Positions 8,316-17,352 of a stretch of DNA of 64,000 nucleotides are shown piece after piece. The notes below the pieces were generated by a model that worked only from the letters and a program-made list of their open reading frames with translations, was not told where the DNA came from and searched no databases. Every line of letters begins with the position of its first letter. Within the stretch, counting starts at the first letter, position 1. The translations under genes and the position numbers were made by a program. Source of the stretch: Solirubrobacterales bacterium (lineage in GTDB: Bacteria; Actinomycetota; Thermoleophilia; Solirubrobacterales; Solirubrobacteraceae); contig JAFAWR010000116.1 in assembly GCA_019241635.1 (NCBI GenBank), positions 1 to 64,000 of the forward strand. The letters are read 5' to 3'.

Positions 8316-8358
8316 GAACCCGGGTGGCAGGGCTCCTCCCACCCGGCCACCCGGGTTC
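8316..8358. promoter_or_regulatory. Hairpin between the MraZ boxes and mraZ
   Basis: GAACCCGGGTGGC at 8316-8328 pairs perfectly with GCCACCCGGGTTC at 8346-8358, with a 17-base loop. If transcription starts near the GTGGG repeats, this 13-bp stem sits in the mraZ leader and could slow polymerase or stabilise the message. No T run follows, so it does not look like a simple terminator. Confidence 0.5.
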
Positions 8359-8466
8359 GGAACTCGTCCCGCCGATGAACAACCGCCTGTTGAGTCGACC
8401 AAATGACCGCCGTGGGGCGCGCATCGATTCACCTCTGCACCCTTTCGCCCGGCCCCATGAGAACCC

Positions 8467-8919
8467 TTGATCTTCCGCGGGACCTTCGAACACGCGCTGG
8501 ACGCGAAGCACCGGCTGACGGTGCCCTCGAAGTTCCGCGCCGCGCTGGCCGGTGGGGTGGTGCTGGCCGCCTCTCCGGAGACGACCGCGGCGGCGCCGCG
8601 CTCGATCGCGATCTGGACGCCCGACGCCTACGAGTCCTACACGGCGGCGGCGCTGACCGGCCTCAGCCCGATCTCGCCCGAGGCGCGCGACCTCAAGCGC
8701 TTCTTCTTCAACTACTCCCATGACACCGAGCTCGACTCAGCCCACCGCGTGATGATCCCGCCGAGCCTCATGGAATACGCGGGCCTCGACCGAGAGGTCG
8801 TGGTGGTGGGCTCGGGCGAGTGCCTGGAGGTGTTCGACCGCCCCAAGTACGCGGGCTACAGCGACGACGTGCTGATCCGGGTCCCCGACATTGCAGCGAA
8901 GCTTGGCCACACTGCTTGA
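8467..8919 (+). CDS. mraZ: MraZ transcriptional regulator
   Basis: 150 residues starting at TTG 8467, which gives the family N-terminus IFRGTFEHALDAKHRL with the first DAK-R DNA-contact block; the second copy is DTELDSAHRVMIPPSL. The two AbrB-like swapped-hairpin halves are complete. MraZ forms a ring and represses or tunes the dcw operon through GTGGG repeats, which are present upstream. rsmH starts one base after its stop. Confidence 0.95.
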   Translation: MIFRGTFEHALDAKHRLTVPSKFRAALAGGVVLAASPETTAAAPRSIAIWTPDAYESYTAAALTGLSPISPEARDLKRFFFNYSHDTELDSAHRVMIPPSLMEYAGLDREVVVVGSGECLEVFDRPKYAGYSDDVLIRVPDIAAKLGHTA

Positions 8920-8920
8920 C

Positions 8921-9868
8921 ATGACCCGTACGCACATCCCGGTGCTGGCCGGGGAGCTGATCGACCTGCTCGATCCGCATCCCGGCGAGACCGCGGTCGA
9001 CTGCACCTTCGGTGGCGGCGGTCACGCGCGGCTGATCGCCGACCGGCTCGGTCCCGCGGGCACGCTAATCGGGATCGACCGGGATCCGGTGGCGGAGGAG
9101 CGCTTCAGCGAGATGGCAGCCGAGCTGCCGTGCCATACGCGGTTCATCCGGGCCGACTTCGTCAGCGCACTCGAGCAGCTCGGGGCCGAAGGGGTGGAGG
9201 CCGACCTGGCCTACCTCGACCTCGGCATGTCCTCGATGCAGGTCGACACGTGGGAGCGGGGCTTCTCATACGCCTACGACGCTCCGCTCGACATGCGGAT
9301 GGGCCCCGAGCAGGAGCTGACCGCGCGGCAGATCGTGGGCGAATGGGACGAGCGCCGGCTCGCGCGGCTGCTGCGCGAGTACGGCGAGGAGCGCTACGCC
9401 AACCGGATCGCGCGCGCGATCGTGCGCACCCGCGCGCGCGAGGAGCTCGAGTCCACCCAGCAGCTGGTCGAGGTCATCAAGGGCGCGGTGCCGGTGCCGG
9501 CGCAGTTCGCCGGCGGCCATCCGGCCCGGCGGGCCTTCCAGGCCCTGCGAATCGCGGTCAACGACGAGCTGTGCCAGCTCGACGCCGCACTGCCGGCGGT
9601 GTGGCGAGTACTCCGGGCGGGCGGGCGGTTCGCCGCGATCTCGTTCCATTCGCTCGAGGACCGCAGGGTCAAGCGCTTCCTGGCCGGAAAGGCACGCGGG
9701 TGCATTTGCCCGCCCGAGCTGCCGGTGTGCGTGTGCGGCCACGATCCCGAGGCCGAGCTCCTCACCCGCCGCGCGCTCGCCCCAACGGCCGGCGAGATAG
9801 AGGCCAACCCCCGCTCGAAGTCGGCCCATCTGCGGGCCGCGCGCAAGCTGGAGGACGCCCCGCGGTGA
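8921..9868 (+). CDS. rsmH: 16S rRNA (cytosine-1402-N4)-methyltransferase RsmH
   Basis: 315 residues from ATG 8921 (HIPVLAGELIDLL), one base after the mraZ stop. SAM-binding motif I reads VDCTFGGGGHARLI; LAYLDLGMSSMQVD and FHSLEDRRVK are the other diagnostic RsmH blocks. The cysteine-containing CICPPELPVCVCG near the C-terminus is also typical. It methylates C1402 in the small-subunit rRNA together with RsmI. The gene overlaps ftsL by GTGA. Confidence 0.96.
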   Translation: MTRTHIPVLAGELIDLLDPHPGETAVDCTFGGGGHARLIADRLGPAGTLIGIDRDPVAEERFSEMAAELPCHTRFIRADFVSALEQLGAEGVEADLAYLDLGMSSMQVDTWERGFSYAYDAPLDMRMGPEQELTARQIVGEWDERRLARLLREYGEERYANRIARAIVRTRAREELESTQQLVEVIKGAVPVPAQFAGGHPARRAFQALRIAVNDELCQLDAALPAVWRVLRAGGRFAAISFHSLEDRRVKRFLAGKARGCICPPELPVCVCGHDPEAELLTRRALAPTAGEIEANPRSKSAHLRAARKLEDAPR

Positions 9869-11220
9869 GACCGGGCGCGCTCACCCAGGCCGCGCGAAGC
9901 GCAGCGGCGCGTCGCGAGACCGAAGGATCGCGCCACCAAGCCAACCCGAAGCGACCCGCCCGGGTGCCCCGGCGGGTGTCGGGTCCGGCGGGTGGTAAGG
10001 AGACGGCGAGGGGAGTTGCCGGCGCCGCACGGTCGGGAGCTCCAGCCCGCACGAGCCGAGCGGGAAGCGCAGCCGGCGGTGCGCAGCGAACCGGCGCAAG
10101 GGCCGCCGCCGCAGCACGAGCCAGCACGCGTGGCCCGCGGGTTTCGGGCGCCGGTGCCGGAGCGTCGCGAGCCGCCCGTGCCGGCGCATCGCGAGTCGCC
10201 TCCGACCGCGCGCCCCGGGTGGCCACCGCCCGCGCCTCCCGGGTCACCACGGCCTTCCGCGCCTCCGGGCCCCCGCGCGTGGTCGCTCGTGCGGCTGCGG
10301 CCGCGGTGGCGCTCCCGCTGCCGCTTCCCGGGTTCGGGCGCACGCCGGGACCGGTGTTCCGGCCTCGGCCGCGGCCCGTCCCGGCTCCTGCGCCGAGCCG
10401 CGAGAAGTCGGGCGGACTCGCGCGGCGGGCCGGCTGGCTCGTCATCTCGCTGCCCGACCGGCCGTTGCTCGATCGCGTCGTCCGTGGCCGGGCGTGGATC
10501 CCGCTGCTCGGCGTGCTGCTGGCGGGCATCGTGGCCATGCAGGTCGAGATCCTCAAGCTGGGCGCCAGCATGGGCCGGTCGCTCGAGCAGACCTCGACCC
10601 TGACCAACCAGAACGAGCAGCTCCGTGGGAGCGTGGCCGGGCTGGCCGACGATCAGCGGATCGAGCAGTTGGCCGGCGCGATGGGCATGGTGCTGCCGCC
10701 GCCCGGCGCCGTCGGCTACCTGGTCGCCGACGCGGGTGGAAACGTCGCCGGCGCGCTGGCCAACCTTCACGCGCCCGACTCGTCGAGCTTCGTGATGCTG
10801 ACGCCGAAGAACGGCGCGCTGGTCACGGGTGAGGGCACCTCAACCCTGCCGCCGACGCCCGGGGCGCCGCCGCCCGCCACCACGACCTCCACGAGCCCGG
10901 GGACGTCGCCCACCACGGTCAGCACCACTACCCCGTCGAGCTCGAGCTCCTCCACCGGCGCCCCGACCACGACGGGCAGCGGCGCCTCGGGCACGAGCGG
11001 CGCCGCGACGGGTTCCACGACCGGCCAAGCCACCGGCCAGGCGAGCGGCGCGAGCACCGGCGCCGTGACTACATCGGGCACGCCGACCGACACGCAAGCC
11101 ACGACGCCAGCCTCAGGCGGCGCGACCAACCCGCAGCAGGGCACGGGCGCGGCCACACAGGCTCCCGCGACGGGCGCCGCGGCGATCCAGCCCTCAAGCC
11201 AATCGGGCGGCGGGGGTTAG
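9865..11220 (+). CDS. ftsL: FtsL-like divisome protein with very long cytoplasmic and periplasmic extensions
   Basis: Start is GTG 9865, overlapping the rsmH stop. The 451-residue product has an Ala/Arg/Pro-rich, strongly basic region (about 1-205), one membrane helix (about 211-231, WIPLLGVLLAGIVAMQVEIL), a short coiled coil (LEQTSTLTNQNEQLRGSV) and the GVGYLV-like block PPGAVGYLVAD, followed by about 130 residues of Thr/Ser/Pro/Gly/Gln-rich low complexity. The helix, coiled coil and position between rsmH and ftsI fit FtsL, which with FtsB and FtsQ activates FtsW-FtsI. FtsL proteins are usually only about 100-150 residues, so the tails are unusual. Confidence 0.8.
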   Translation: MRPGALTQAARSAAARRETEGSRHQANPKRPARVPRRVSGPAGGKETARGVAGAARSGAPARTSRAGSAAGGAQRTGARAAAAARASTRGPRVSGAGAGASRAARAGASRVASDRAPRVATARASRVTTAFRASGPPRVVARAAAAAVALPLPLPGFGRTPGPVFRPRPRPVPAPAPSREKSGGLARRAGWLVISLPDRPLLDRVVRGRAWIPLLGVLLAGIVAMQVEILKLGASMGRSLEQTSTLTNQNEQLRGSVAGLADDQRIEQLAGAMGMVLPPPGAVGYLVADAGGNVAGALANLHAPDSSSFVMLTPKNGALVTGEGTSTLPPTPGAPPPATTTSTSPGTSPTTVSTTTPSSSSSSTGAPTTTGSGASGTSGAATGSTTGQATGQASGASTGAVTTSGTPTDTQATTPASGGATNPQQGTGAATQAPATGAAAIQPSSQSGGGG

Positions 11221-11223
11221 CGC

Positions 11224-12864
11224 TTGGCGCTCATAGACCGGCGCATCGGGATCCTGTTCATCGCGTTCGTGGCGTTGCTCGGGATCGCGCTCGCGCGCGC
11301 GGCCTACCTTGGGTCGGTCCGCGCCGGATCGCTTGAACGCGATGCCGCCACCCAGCAGGTGAGCAACGTGATCGTCCCGGCTCCGCGCGGCGCGATCACC
11401 GATCGCAGCGGTGCCGAGCTGGCGATCAGCGAGTCGGCCGATGACGTCGTCGCGGATCCCTACCTGATCAAGAACGCGGTGTCAGCCTCGGCGGAGCTGG
11501 CATCGGCGCTGAACATGCCGCAGCTGACCGTGCTCAGCCGGATCACCCGAGCGCACACCGGCTACGTCCTCCTCGCCCACCTGGTCCCCTCGGCGCAGGC
11601 CGCGGCGATCGGAAATCTGCACATCGCGGGCATCAATCTGGTTCCCCAGACGCGCCGGGTCTATCCGCGCGGCGTCGAGGCGGCGCAGGTGGTCGGCCTG
11701 GTGCATGGCAACGGCATGGGCGCCAGCGGCATCGAGTACCGGTACAACAACGTGCTCGAGGGCACGAATGGCCTTCGCCGGATCGTCAGCGACGCCATCG
11801 GACAGGCGATCTCGATTGATGACCTCCGCCCGACCGATCCCGGCAAGACCGTGGCGCTGACCATCGATTCGGGGCTTCAGCAGGAGGTCGAGAGGGTGCT
11901 CACGCGAGTCGGGAGCATCTACTCGCCCAAGAGCGCCACCGCGATCGCGGTCGACCCGAGGACGGGCGCAATCCTCGCGCTGGCCAACTGGCGCTCCCAG
12001 GCCGCCGACAGCTCCGCCGGCCCCGACGACTTGGCCATCGGCCTCAACTACGAGCCGGGGTCGACGTTCAAGGCGATCACCGTGGCGGGCGCCCTCCAAG
12101 ACCAGCTGGTGACCCCGACCACGCCGTTCGACATCCCACCGGTTCTCCAGTTCGCCGATCGCCAGATTCACGACGCCGAGTCGCACGGCTACGAGACGCT
12201 GAGCGTGGCCAACATCCTCAAGTACTCGAGCAACATCGGCGCCGACCTGATCGGCCAGAAGCTCGGCGCCGCGCGCTTCAACTACTGGGTGCGCCGGTTC
12301 GGGTTCGGCTCGCCGACCGGCGTCGACCTGCCCGGCGAGCAGAGCGGCATCGTCCTGCGTCTGTCGCAGTACTCGGGCTCGTCGATGGCCAACCTACCGT
12401 TCGGCCAGGGGGAGTCGGTCACCCCGATGCAGATGGTCGCCGCCTACGACGCGATCGCCAATGGGGGGATCCTGCGCCCGCCGCATGTCGTCCAATCGGT
12501 GGGCGGAAAGACCCAACCGCTCCCGGCCGGGCACCGGATCATCTCGCCGACCACGGCCTCCGAGCTGCGCGACATGCTCCGCGGCGTGTTCGCCGACGGC
12601 GGCACGGCGTCCGGCGCCGAGATCCCCGGCTACGACATGGCCGGCAAGACCGGAACCGCGAACATCGCCATCGACGGCCATTACTCCGACAGCGCGTACG
12701 TCGCCTCGTTCATCGGGATGGTCCCCACCGACCATCCGCGGCTGCTCGTCGCGGTCGTGGTCAACCAGCCGCAAGGATCGATCTTCGGCGGCTCGGTGGC
12801 CGCACCGGCGTTCCAGCAGATCGTCGGCTGGGCGGTGCCGTACCTCGGGCTGCCGCCGCGCTAG
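11224..12864 (+). CDS. ftsI: Division-specific peptidoglycan transpeptidase (FtsI/PBP3-like)
   Basis: 546 residues starting at TTG 11224, three bases after the ftsL stop. A cytoplasmic start and one membrane helix (about 8-27) precede a PBP dimerisation domain ([10 protein letters not shown]) and a transpeptidase domain. Active-site motifs are intact: STFK with nucleophile S280 and K283, SSN at 335-337 and KTGT at 475-478. No PASTA repeats follow. It cross-links septal peptidoglycan with FtsW as partner. The N-terminal cytoplasmic tail is short, unlike many actinobacterial FtsI proteins. Confidence 0.95.
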   Translation: MALIDRRIGILFIAFVALLGIALARAAYLGSVRAGSLERDAATQQVSNVIVPAPRGAITDRSGAELAISESADDVVADPYLIKNAVSASAELASALNMPQLTVLSRITRAHTGYVLLAHLVPSAQAAAIGNLHIAGINLVPQTRRVYPRGVEAAQVVGLVHGNGMGASGIEYRYNNVLEGTNGLRRIVSDAIGQAISIDDLRPTDPGKTVALTIDSGLQQEVERVLTRVGSIYSPKSATAIAVDPRTGAILALANWRSQAADSSAGPDDLAIGLNYEPGSTFKAITVAGALQDQLVTPTTPFDIPPVLQFADRQIHDAESHGYETLSVANILKYSSNIGADLIGQKLGAARFNYWVRRFGFGSPTGVDLPGEQSGIVLRLSQYSGSSMANLPFGQGESVTPMQMVAAYDAIANGGILRPPHVVQSVGGKTQPLPAGHRIISPTTASELRDMLRGVFADGGTASGAEIPGYDMAGKTGTANIAIDGHYSDSAYVASFIGMVPTDHPRLLVAVVVNQPQGSIFGGSVAAPAFQQIVGWAVPYLGLPPR

Positions 12865-12865
12865 C

Positions 12866-12908
12866 CGCGCACCCCCCGCACCCCCCGCACCCCGCGCACC
12901 CCGCGCAG
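12866..12908. repeat. C-rich tandem tract between convergent genes
   Basis: Four imperfect copies of a GCACCCC-type unit lie directly after the ftsI stop and before the end of the leftward ArsR gene. It is low-complexity DNA with no coding role seen; it might stall transcription between convergent genes. Confidence 0.55.
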
Positions 12909-12913
12909 CGGAG

Positions 12914-13240
12914 CTAGCCGAGCTTGCGACGCAGCACCGCGAGCCGCTCGTCCCACTCGCCGCCGACCGCGGTCATCCAATCGACCGCATCCGACAAGGG
13001 CGCCGGCGTGAACTTGTAGCGGACCTCGCGGCCGGCCCGAGTGCGGTCGAGCAGGCCGGCATCGGTCAGGGCGCCGAGATGCTTGACCACGGCCTGGCGC
13101 GAGATCGGCAGCTCGGCGGCCAGCTCGGTGGCGGTGGCGGCGGGATGCGCGGCGATCGCCGAGAGCAGCGCCCGTCGCGTAGGGTCCGACAGGGCGCCGA
13201 ACACCGCGCCGGCGCGATCATCGGGGCTGGATGCGCTCAC
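12914..13240 (-). CDS. ArsR-family winged-helix repressor
   Basis: 108 residues from GTG 13240, which overlaps the stop of the upstream SRPBCC gene as GTGA. The sequence shows the ArsR core: [11 protein letters not shown], the recognition helix [13 protein letters not shown] and the wing GREVRYKF. No metal-binding CxC motif is seen, so it is of the non-metal kind often paired with SRPBCC proteins. Palindromes GCAACC-N4-GGTTGC upstream of the operon are good candidate binding sites. Confidence 0.9.
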   Translation of the reverse strand: MSASSPDDRAGAVFGALSDPTRRALLSAIAAHPAATATELAAELPISRQAVVKHLGALTDAGLLDRTRAGREVRYKFTPAPLSDAVDWMTAVGGEWDERLAVLRRKLG

Positions 13241-13611
13241 GCCGCGACAAGCGCCGGTCCGAACCGGGCGCCCCCGGCGCCGGGCAGCGGCACGCCGACC
13301 AGATCGAGCACCTCGAGCGGGCGGGTCTCGACGATTCGCAGGCGGGTGTTCTCGCCGCGCTCGTCGATCCTCAGCTCGACCCGGCTGGCGGGCTCGTCCC
13401 CGACCGACCACCAGAAGCTCAGGCGCTGCGGTGCCGACACGTCCTCGATCCAACCGGTCCGCACGCCGTCGGCCGACTCGAACTGGGCCTCGCCGCCGGG
13501 ACGCAGGTCGAGCGACACGCGCTCGGCCAGCCATCCGTCGCTGGTCACCGCGTCCCACACGGCCTCGGGTGGCGCCGGAAGCCACACTTCCCGCTCGATC
13601 CGCTCGCTCAT
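13237..13611 (-). CDS. SRPBCC/AHSA1-like START-fold protein
   Basis: 124 residues. The N-terminus [24 protein letters not shown] and later [16 protein letters not shown] are typical of the AHSA1 branch of the SRPBCC fold, which binds hydrophobic ligands. These genes are commonly paired with an ArsR repressor, here translated second (GTGA overlap). The ligand and physiological role cannot be inferred. Confidence 0.85.
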   Translation of the reverse strand: MSERIEREVWLPAPPEAVWDAVTSDGWLAERVSLDLRPGGEAQFESADGVRTGWIEDVSAPQRLSFWWSVGDEPASRVELRIDERGENTRLRIVETRPLEVLDLVGVPLPGAGGARFGPALVAA

Positions 13612-13638
13612 CGTCGTCCTCCTGTCCGAGACTCATCC

Positions 13639-13729
13639 GCAACCGGGTAGTTGCACCCGGGTTCGCCGAGTTGCGCAACCGTTCGGTTGCACGTGTGCTA
13701 GGCTGGGCATTGCGCAACCACTTGGTTGC
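13639..13729. promoter_or_regulatory. Palindromic operators (GCAACC-N4-GGTTGC) between SRPBCC and clpP
   Basis: Two exact palindromes GCAACC-N4-GGTTGC lie at 13675-13690 and 13714-13729, their centres 39 bases apart, with both sites flanked by TTGC on the left and AC on the right. A weaker site GCAAC-N6-GTTGC is at 13639-13654. The ArsR-like protein encoded by the leftward operon is the obvious candidate binder, so the operon is probably autoregulated. Because clpP starts at 13760, the same sites could also control clpP. Confidence 0.75.
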
Positions 13730-13737
13730 ACTATAGC
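13710..13737 (+). promoter_or_regulatory. Possible clpP promoter overlapping an operator
   Basis: TTGCGC (13710-13715) and TATAGC (13732-13737) are separated by 16 bases, a plausible -35/-10 pair for the rightward clpP gene. The palindrome at 13714-13729 fills the spacer, so bound repressor would block the promoter. Matches to consensus are only four of six in each box. Confidence 0.4.
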
Positions 13738-13759
13738 AGACTCCCAGGAGGTCGATCCC

Positions 13760-14380
13760 ATGCCACTCGTTCCGATGGTCGTCGAGCAAACCGCTCGCGG
13801 CGAACGCTCCTTCGATATCTACTCGCGCCTGCTCAACGACCGGGTGGTGTTCCTGGGCGGGCAGGTGGACGAAGAGACGGCGAACCTGATCGTCGCTCAG
13901 CTCGTCCACCTCGAGTCAGACGATCCCGACAAGGACATCCACCTGTACATCAACTCGCCCGGTGGCTCGATATATGCCGGGCTGGCCATCTACGACACCA
14001 TGCAGTTCATCCGGCCCGAGGTCCAGACGATCTGCTACGGGATCGCCATGTCGATGGGCTCGCTGCTCCTGGCCGGCGGGGCGCCGGGCAAGCGCCTGGC
14101 CCTGCCGAACAGCCGGATCCTGATCCATCAGCCCTCCGGCGGGTTCGAAGGCCAGTCAACCGACATAGAGATTCACGCGCGCGAGGTACTCGCCCTGCGG
14201 GCGCGCATCGATGAGATCTACGCCCATCACACCGGTCAGGAGCTGGAGCGGGTGCACGCCGACATGGAGCGCGATCGCTTTTTCAGCGGTGCCGACGCGG
14301 TCGCCTACGGCCTGGTGGATCGGGTGATCGAGCACCGCCAGCTGGCGCGCGGCGCCCGCGGCTTTGGGAGCTCCAACTGA
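13760..14380 (+). CDS. clpP: ATP-dependent Clp protease proteolytic subunit
   Basis: 206 residues from ATG 13760, preceded by CAGGAGG eight bases upstream. Catalytic triad visible as S98 (AMSMGS), H123 (ILIHQP) and D172 (MERDRFF). [19 protein letters not shown] and the C-terminal [10 protein letters not shown] are classic. ClpP forms the double-heptamer chamber used with Clp ATPases; actinobacteria often have two ClpPs, and only this one is in the window. No clpX follows; the next gene is convergent. Its place inside an interrupted dcw cluster is odd. Confidence 0.96.
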   Translation: MPLVPMVVEQTARGERSFDIYSRLLNDRVVFLGGQVDEETANLIVAQLVHLESDDPDKDIHLYINSPGGSIYAGLAIYDTMQFIRPEVQTICYGIAMSMGSLLLAGGAPGKRLALPNSRILIHQPSGGFEGQSTDIEIHAREVLALRARIDEIYAHHTGQELERVHADMERDRFFSGADAVAYGLVDRVIEHRQLARGARGFGSSN

Positions 14381-14429
14381 GAGGGGACACGGCACGCGGC
14401 GCGGCCACGCGGCGCGGCCCTGTCCGTGC

Positions 14430-15956
14430 TCAGAGGCCGCGCCCGGTCAGCACGTGGGGAACGGTCCGGAAGAGCAGCTTCAGATCGGTCCAGAGCGACC
14501 AGTTGGCGACGTACAGATAATCGATGGCGACCATCTCGTCCAGCGGGACGCGGCTCGAGCCGAGCACCTGCCAGTGACCGGTGATGCCCGGCGTCAGCTC
14601 GAGCCGGCGACGATGCCATCCTTCTACCCGCCGGTCCTCCTGGGGGATGAGCGGCCGCGGGCCGACCAGGCTCATCTCGCCCCGGACGACGTTCAGCAGC
14701 TGCGGTAGCTCGTCGAGGTTCGTGCGACGCAGGACGCGGCCCACACCGGTGATTCGCGGGTCATCGGGGATCTTGAAGAAGCCCTCGGCAGCCTGGTTGT
14801 GCGCCTCGAGGCCCGCCTTGCGCTCCTCGGCGTCGACCACCATCGAGCGGAACTTGAGCAGCTTGAACGATCGCCCATCGCGCCCGACACGCTCCTGACG
14901 AAAGAACACCGGGCCGGGGGAGGTCAGCTTTAGGAGCAGCCCGATCGCGGCCAGCAACGGCGAGAGGGCGATCAGCGCGACCGACGCGCCTGAGATATCG
15001 AACACCCGCTTGAGCAGCCGCGACGAGCGCGAGAGGCTGAATGCGCGCACGCCGAGCACTGCGATGCCGTGGACGTCATCGAATTCGACCGCCGAACCGA
15101 CGACCTGGAGCATTGCCGGGATCACGCTGACCCGAACGCCGATCGCGCCGAAGGTCCGCATGAGGTCGAGCGCGTCCCCGCCGCCCGCGGCGTGCGGCGC
15201 GATGATCACCCGCTGAACCTTCAGCTTGCGCACGAGTTCGCGCGCGTCCGCGAGTGAGCGTTCGGCCACCGTCGGCGCGGCCCAAGATGAGGCCTGGTGG
15301 AGCTCGATCTGGGCGACGAGCTTGGCGTTCGTGGCGTAGTCGTTCTCGACCTTCTCCCCGAACCGGAGCGCCTCCTCCAAGGGCCCTATGAACAGACAGC
15401 GCTCGGGCGGCGTGAGCTGCCCGGCCAGTCGCCGCGCGGCGGTGCGGCCGGCGATCAGGCCTCCATACAACACCAGGAAGAGGGCAATCGCCTGACGAGG
15501 GCCGAGGATGCCGTCGAAGATGAGCGGACTCAGCGTCAGGGCGAGAAACGAGAGCAGCGCGGCCAGTTGCAGGAGGGTCGGGAGCTCGTCGAGCGTCGAC
15601 TTGTGCAGGCGAGCCTGGTCTCGGTCATAAAGCCCGAGAATCTTCGCCACCGCCGGCGCGAGGACCACGAGCAGCGCACTTTGGACGGTCAGGTGGGTCG
15701 TCTTGCCGAGCGCCGCGGCCGCGAGCACGCCGATCGCGCAGGCCAGCATGTCGCCGGTCGACAGGAGATATCGGTAGCGCGCCTCGCGAGCATTCAGGTC
15801 GACGGGCCAGGCGGATTCCCCCGCCGGCTCCAGTTCCCGAACGGCCGGAAGCGCGAGGTCGCGCGTGCGTCGCTCAGGGGATGCGTGCCGATCGCGGGCG
15901 GCCTCCTCAAGGGCGTGGTGATCGTGTGGTCGCTGAAGAACCTGCTGCGCGTCCAT
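14430..15956 (-). CDS. Exopolysaccharide polyprenyl glycosylphosphotransferase (WbaP/ExoY-type initiating enzyme)
   Basis: 508 residues. After a variable 60-residue N-terminus come four membrane helices (about 63-170), a Rossmann-like cytosolic domain (about 180-305) and a bacterial sugar-transferase domain (about 313-508) that opens with KRVFDISGASVALIALSPLL. Catalytic-domain blocks KLLKFRSMVVDAE, RRTNLDELPQLLNVVRGEMSLVGPRP (in part) and PGITGHWQV are intact. This class moves a sugar-1-phosphate onto undecaprenyl phosphate to start a repeat unit, so it probably initiates the glycan built by the enzymes encoded to its right. Sugar not predictable. Confidence 0.92.
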   Translation of the reverse strand: MDAQQVLQRPHDHHALEEAARDRHASPERRTRDLALPAVRELEPAGESAWPVDLNAREARYRYLLSTGDMLACAIGVLAAAALGKTTHLTVQSALLVVLAPAVAKILGLYDRDQARLHKSTLDELPTLLQLAALLSFLALTLSPLIFDGILGPRQAIALFLVLYGGLIAGRTAARRLAGQLTPPERCLFIGPLEEALRFGEKVENDYATNAKLVAQIELHQASSWAAPTVAERSLADARELVRKLKVQRVIIAPHAAGGGDALDLMRTFGAIGVRVSVIPAMLQVVGSAVEFDDVHGIAVLGVRAFSLSRSSRLLKRVFDISGASVALIALSPLLAAIGLLLKLTSPGPVFFRQERVGRDGRSFKLLKFRSMVVDAEERKAGLEAHNQAAEGFFKIPDDPRITGVGRVLRRTNLDELPQLLNVVRGEMSLVGPRPLIPQEDRRVEGWHRRRLELTPGITGHWQVLGSSRVPLDEMVAIDYLYVANWSLWTDLKLLFRTVPHVLTGRGL

Positions 15957-16301
15957 TTGTAGGGTCCTCGGTGCTGAATCGATTGCGGACGAAAACCAGC
16001 AACGCGCGCTGAACGAGCACGCTCGCCGACGACAACCCAGTTCCTACCTCCTGCGACAAGTTCCGCCCCGACCGCGGGTACTGCCTCCCGCCTGTCGAGT
16101 ACCCCTCGCCTTCAGCATACAAACACCGCGCACCGGCCCCAGTTGCGCCAGCGTCAACATGAGGTTACTGGGCTGTGACCGGCCGCGGGAAACACGACGG
16201 CTTGTGGACTTTCTCAGGTTTGCTAGTCAAGCGTTCGATCCCCGAACCTTCGTTGGCCTGCCGTACAAGATTCGGCTCGGCCTGATCTGCCAGGTGGAGT
16301 G
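15957..16301. other. Gene-free region between two leftward glycan genes
   Basis: 345 bases without a convincing gene on either strand. It must hold the promoter of the leftward phosphoglycosyltransferase gene, but no clear -10/-35 boxes were found. A small GTTCG/CGAAC hairpin at 16233-16247 is the only structure noticed. Confidence 0.4.
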
Positions 16302-17267
16302 CTACTTCCCGCGGCGGAGCGACTGGTCGATCGCTCCATGCTGCTGCTCGATCCGTCGCAGCACGCGCGCCAACGCCTCCTGGAGCGGCCACAACCGAGC
16401 GGCGCCTGCCAGGCGCAGCAGTTGCTTCATGGACGCGGCAGCGGCCGCATAGGCGCGCGGGCGGCGTGTGAGCCGCACGACATCCGATACCGGCCGCGGA
16501 AGGTCGCGGGCGTAGTAACCAGCCTGCGGCGCCGGTACGGTGTCGGGATGAAAGCGTGGCATCAACACCGCTGCCGCGCCCTGGCTGCGCGCATCGCGCA
16601 CGAAACTGTCGAGTGTGCGTTCGTGGAGATGTGCACTTGACAGGTGACGGTCGAATGTTCCACTCAGTCCCGCCTCGAGACACCGAATACCGAAGTCTCG
16701 ATCGGCGTGGTAATGCTCCGTAAAGCCGCGATTCGACATACCGATCGCCAGACAATCGCTGCGACGCATGGAGAAGTTACCTCCCCACAGGTCTCGCACG
16801 ACGCTTTCGGCATCCCGCTCGTAGATATCGCAGCGCCCCTCGTACGCGCTGGCGTACAGCCGGAGTGCAAAGTCGTCGGATGTGCGGCGGTCAGGCACGG
16901 CCACGGGCATATAGCCGACGACGATGTCGGCCGCCCGCTCGGCGTGACGGCGGGCATGCCCAGACACCAGCCCGGGATGGGCAACGACGTCGTCGTCGAT
17001 GAACAGCACGACCTCGCCGCCCGCGGCTTGGGCGCCCGCCTCGCGCGCGCCCATATCACCGCGGTTCTCGATGAACAGCGCGCGCAGCCGGGGCTCGTCC
17101 TCGGCCAGGCGGTCGACGAGTTCCTTCGAGCCGTCGCGCGACCCGTCGATCACCACGATCAGCTCGCTGGTGGCGGGGTCGTCGAGGAGCGGACGCAGGA
17201 CCCGCTCGAGCAGCCCCGCGCCGTAGTAGGTGGGGACGACGACCGAGATGCTCGGATACTCAGCCAT
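16302..17267 (-). CDS. GT2 family glycosyltransferase
   Basis: 321 residues, GT-A fold: ISVVVPTYYGAGLLERVL at the start, VIDGSRDGS, metal-binding FIDDDVVAHPG, and GGNFSMRRSDCLAIG with an HYHADRDFG acceptor-side block. It resembles the GT2 at 20725-21687 in length, in the DGSRDGS and SGHARRHA blocks and in the ending ...WPLQEALARVLRRIE, so the two are probably paralogues. The pair brackets the three beta-helix-like secreted proteins. Donor and acceptor unknown. Confidence 0.85.
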   Translation of the reverse strand: MAEYPSISVVVPTYYGAGLLERVLRPLLDDPATSELIVVIDGSRDGSKELVDRLAEDEPRLRALFIENRGDMGAREAGAQAAGGEVVLFIDDDVVAHPGLVSGHARRHAERAADIVVGYMPVAVPDRRTSDDFALRLYASAYEGRCDIYERDAESVVRDLWGGNFSMRRSDCLAIGMSNRGFTEHYHADRDFGIRCLEAGLSGTFDRHLSSAHLHERTLDSFVRDARSQGAAAVLMPRFHPDTVPAPQAGYYARDLPRPVSDVVRLTRRPRAYAAAAASMKQLLRLAGAARLWPLQEALARVLRRIEQQHGAIDQSLRRGK

Positions 17268-17352
17268 GCGCCAACCGTAGCGTCCTCAGGCCCGGGCGCC
17301 TTCGCCCGAATACCGTGGTTACGGTTGCGGACCTCGGGTAGCTGATCTGATC

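Larger units (their letters stand above)
7995..8466. other. Gene-free upstream region of mraZ
   Basis: This stretch holds no credible gene on either strand. It contains the GTGGG repeat cluster (8236-8292) and a 13-bp hairpin (8316-8358), listed separately. I could not identify a confident -10/-35 pair. Confidence 0.5.

Noticed and set aside
9130-9864. Upstream extension of the ftsL frame into rsmH
   Set aside because: It is an out-of-frame shadow of rsmH; GTG 9865 overlapping the rsmH stop is the natural start.
12461-13759. Long plus-strand open frame joined to clpP
   Set aside because: The part before 13760 is the shadow of ftsI, ArsR and SRPBCC genes; ClpP has a ribosome-binding site and its expected N-terminus at 13760.
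16226-16250. tRNA-like T-arm (GTTCG-ATCCC-CGAAC)
   Set aside because: Only a single 5-bp stem; no acceptor, D or anticodon arms could be drawn on either strand.
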